From: Alphaproteobacteria bacterium
GTDB taxonomy: Bacteria > Pseudomonadota > Alphaproteobacteria > UBA2136 > UBA6156
Assembly: GCA_027490875.1 (NCBI GenBank)
Contig: JAIXXE010000141.1
Coordinates: forward strand, 1-14,074
Length of the DNA stretch: 14,074 bases
Reading direction: 5' to 3'
Within the stretch, counting starts at the first letter, position 1; each line of letters opens with the position of its first letter. Below the pieces are notes generated by a model, which saw only the letters and a list, made by a program, of their open reading frames with translations, had not been told where the DNA came from and made no database searches. This document shows, piece after piece, positions 13,428-14,074 of the stretch. The translations under genes and the position numbers were made by a program.

Positions 13428-14074
13428 TTAGAACGGGCCATCGATACGGGCATCAACGCCCAACGATTTCAGCTTGCGGTGCAATGCGCTGCGCTCCATC
13501 CCCACAAAATCAGCGGTTCGGCTAACGTTACCGCCAAAGCGCAGCAGCTGGCTGGTCAGGTAGTTTTTTTCAAACAGTTCACGAGCCTGACGCAGTGGCA
13601 TGCCCACCGCGCTTTCCATCATGTTACTGCCAACGGCTTCACCGCCTGAAATTTCCGGCGGCAGCATATCCGGGTTAATGGACTTACCCGCGTGCATAAT
13701 CACCAGCCACTCGCACATGTTTTTAAGTTGCCGGATGTTACCGGGCCATGGGTAGCTTGTTAGTACGGCCATGGTGGCTGGAGCGATTTTAGGCACCGAT
13801 TGCGCATCGGGCGCCAGTACTTTTAAAAAGTGGCCAATCAGCGTTGGAATATCCACGCTGCGAATCCGCAAGGATGGCATGGCAATCGGCACCACACCCA
13901 ACCGGTAGTAAAGGTCAGCGCGGAACTTGCCAGCTTCGGTCAGCGTTTTTAAATCCTTGCTGGTGGAAGAAACCACGCGTACATCAGCCTCGGTTGGCAA
14001 GCCAGTGTTGGGGTCGGTCAGCAGGCCATCTTGTAAAAACTTTAACAGCCGGGCCTGCATCTGGGCGGCAAGGT
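13428..14074 (-). CDS. ntrX: NtrX-type sigma-54-associated response regulator, C-terminal part (cut by window)
   Basis: NtrX is the DNA-binding partner of the sensor kinase NtrY in alphaproteobacteria, tied to nitrogen use and redox or envelope control. The visible 215 codons start at the right edge inside the AAA+ domain; the frame is still open there. They contain the end of the ATPase domain with FRADLYYRLGVVP, a PWPGNIRQL segment, and a C-terminal Fis-type helix-turn-helix. The stretch GNVSRTADFVGMERSALHRK is a strong NtrX hallmark. The receiver domain, Walker motifs and the loop that would contact sigma-54 are outside the window, so activity as a sigma-54 activator cannot be judged. hfq, often downstream of ntrX, is not here; instead a terminator and a convergent gene follow. 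Confidence 0.9.
   Translation of the reverse strand, partial: LAAQMQARLLKFLQDGLLTDPNTGLPTEADVRVVSSTSKDLKTLTEAGKFRADLYYRLGVVPIAMPSLRIRSVDIPTLIGHFLKVLAPDAQSVPKIAPATMAVLTSYPWPGNIRQLKNMCEWLVIMHAGKSINPDMLPPEISGGEAVGSNMMESAVGMPLRQARELFEKNYLTSQLLRFGGNVSRTADFVGMERSALHRKLKSLGVDARIDGPF

Noticed and set aside
1..14074. tRNA, rRNA, CRISPR array, insertion sequence, phage gene or toxin-antitoxin pair
   Set aside because: Reading both strands by eye I found no cloverleaf with TTCRA core, no repeat-spacer pattern, no transposase or integrase motif and no typical toxin-antitoxin pair. A covariance-model scan could still reveal a small RNA.

Overview
This window looks like ordinary chromosomal DNA from an alphaproteobacterium, probably not a well-studied lineage. 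The evidence is gene content and local order: an mrcA-like penicillin-binding protein abutting prfB, a two-domain mitochondrial-type Nfu protein, a membrane-anchored mitochondrial-type cytochrome c, the secG-pyrG pair divergent from a PpiD-like foldase, and the C-terminus of an NtrX-type regulator. Base composition and codon use look moderately GC-rich and fairly even. I see no insertion sequence, phage gene, CRISPR array, tRNA or rRNA. No stretch longer than about 160 bases lacks a gene. The species cannot be fixed from this sequence alone.

Layout, left to right. (1) Bases 1-2551: the 3' part of a DsbD-type thiol-disulfide transporter on +, converging and overlapping with rpmH-rnpA on -. A divergent intergenic region follows, then a membrane-tethered class I cytochrome c. 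(2) Bases 2560-3790: two genes I cannot name. One encodes a basic 177-residue protein on -, with a very strong ribosome binding site. The other encodes a 191-residue prepilin-like protein on +. (3) Bases 3834-8798: a + strand run of mrcA (PBP1A), prfB (release factor 2), nfuA (Fe-S carrier) and a class I methyltransferase. prfB carries the classic programmed +1 frameshift site and starts on the base after the mrcA stop codon. (4) Bases 8855-11018: pyrG and secG on -, ten bases apart. (5) Bases 11134-13345: a PpiD/SurA-type foldase on +, overlapping a small secreted protein of unknown function. (6) Bases 13378-14074: a perfect 16-bp inverted repeat, probably a two-way terminator, then the 3' end of ntrX on -, cut by the window edge.

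The functions are mostly housekeeping: translation (RnpA, L34, RF2), envelope building (PBP1A, SecG, PpiD), periplasmic redox and respiration (DsbD, cytochrome c), Fe-S assembly (Nfu), nucleotide synthesis (PyrG) and gene control (NtrX). Several usual alphaproteobacterial neighbours are absent from their expected places: yidD/yidC after rnpA, amiC before mrcA, tpiA before secG and trpE after ppiD. The chromosome therefore seems rearranged relative to model alphaproteobacteria.

I did not find a clearly new multi-gene system. The points most worth checking are the prfB control region, the prepilin-like gene, the two unknown genes, the altered RnpA signature motif, and the structured secG leader without a visible ribosome binding site.
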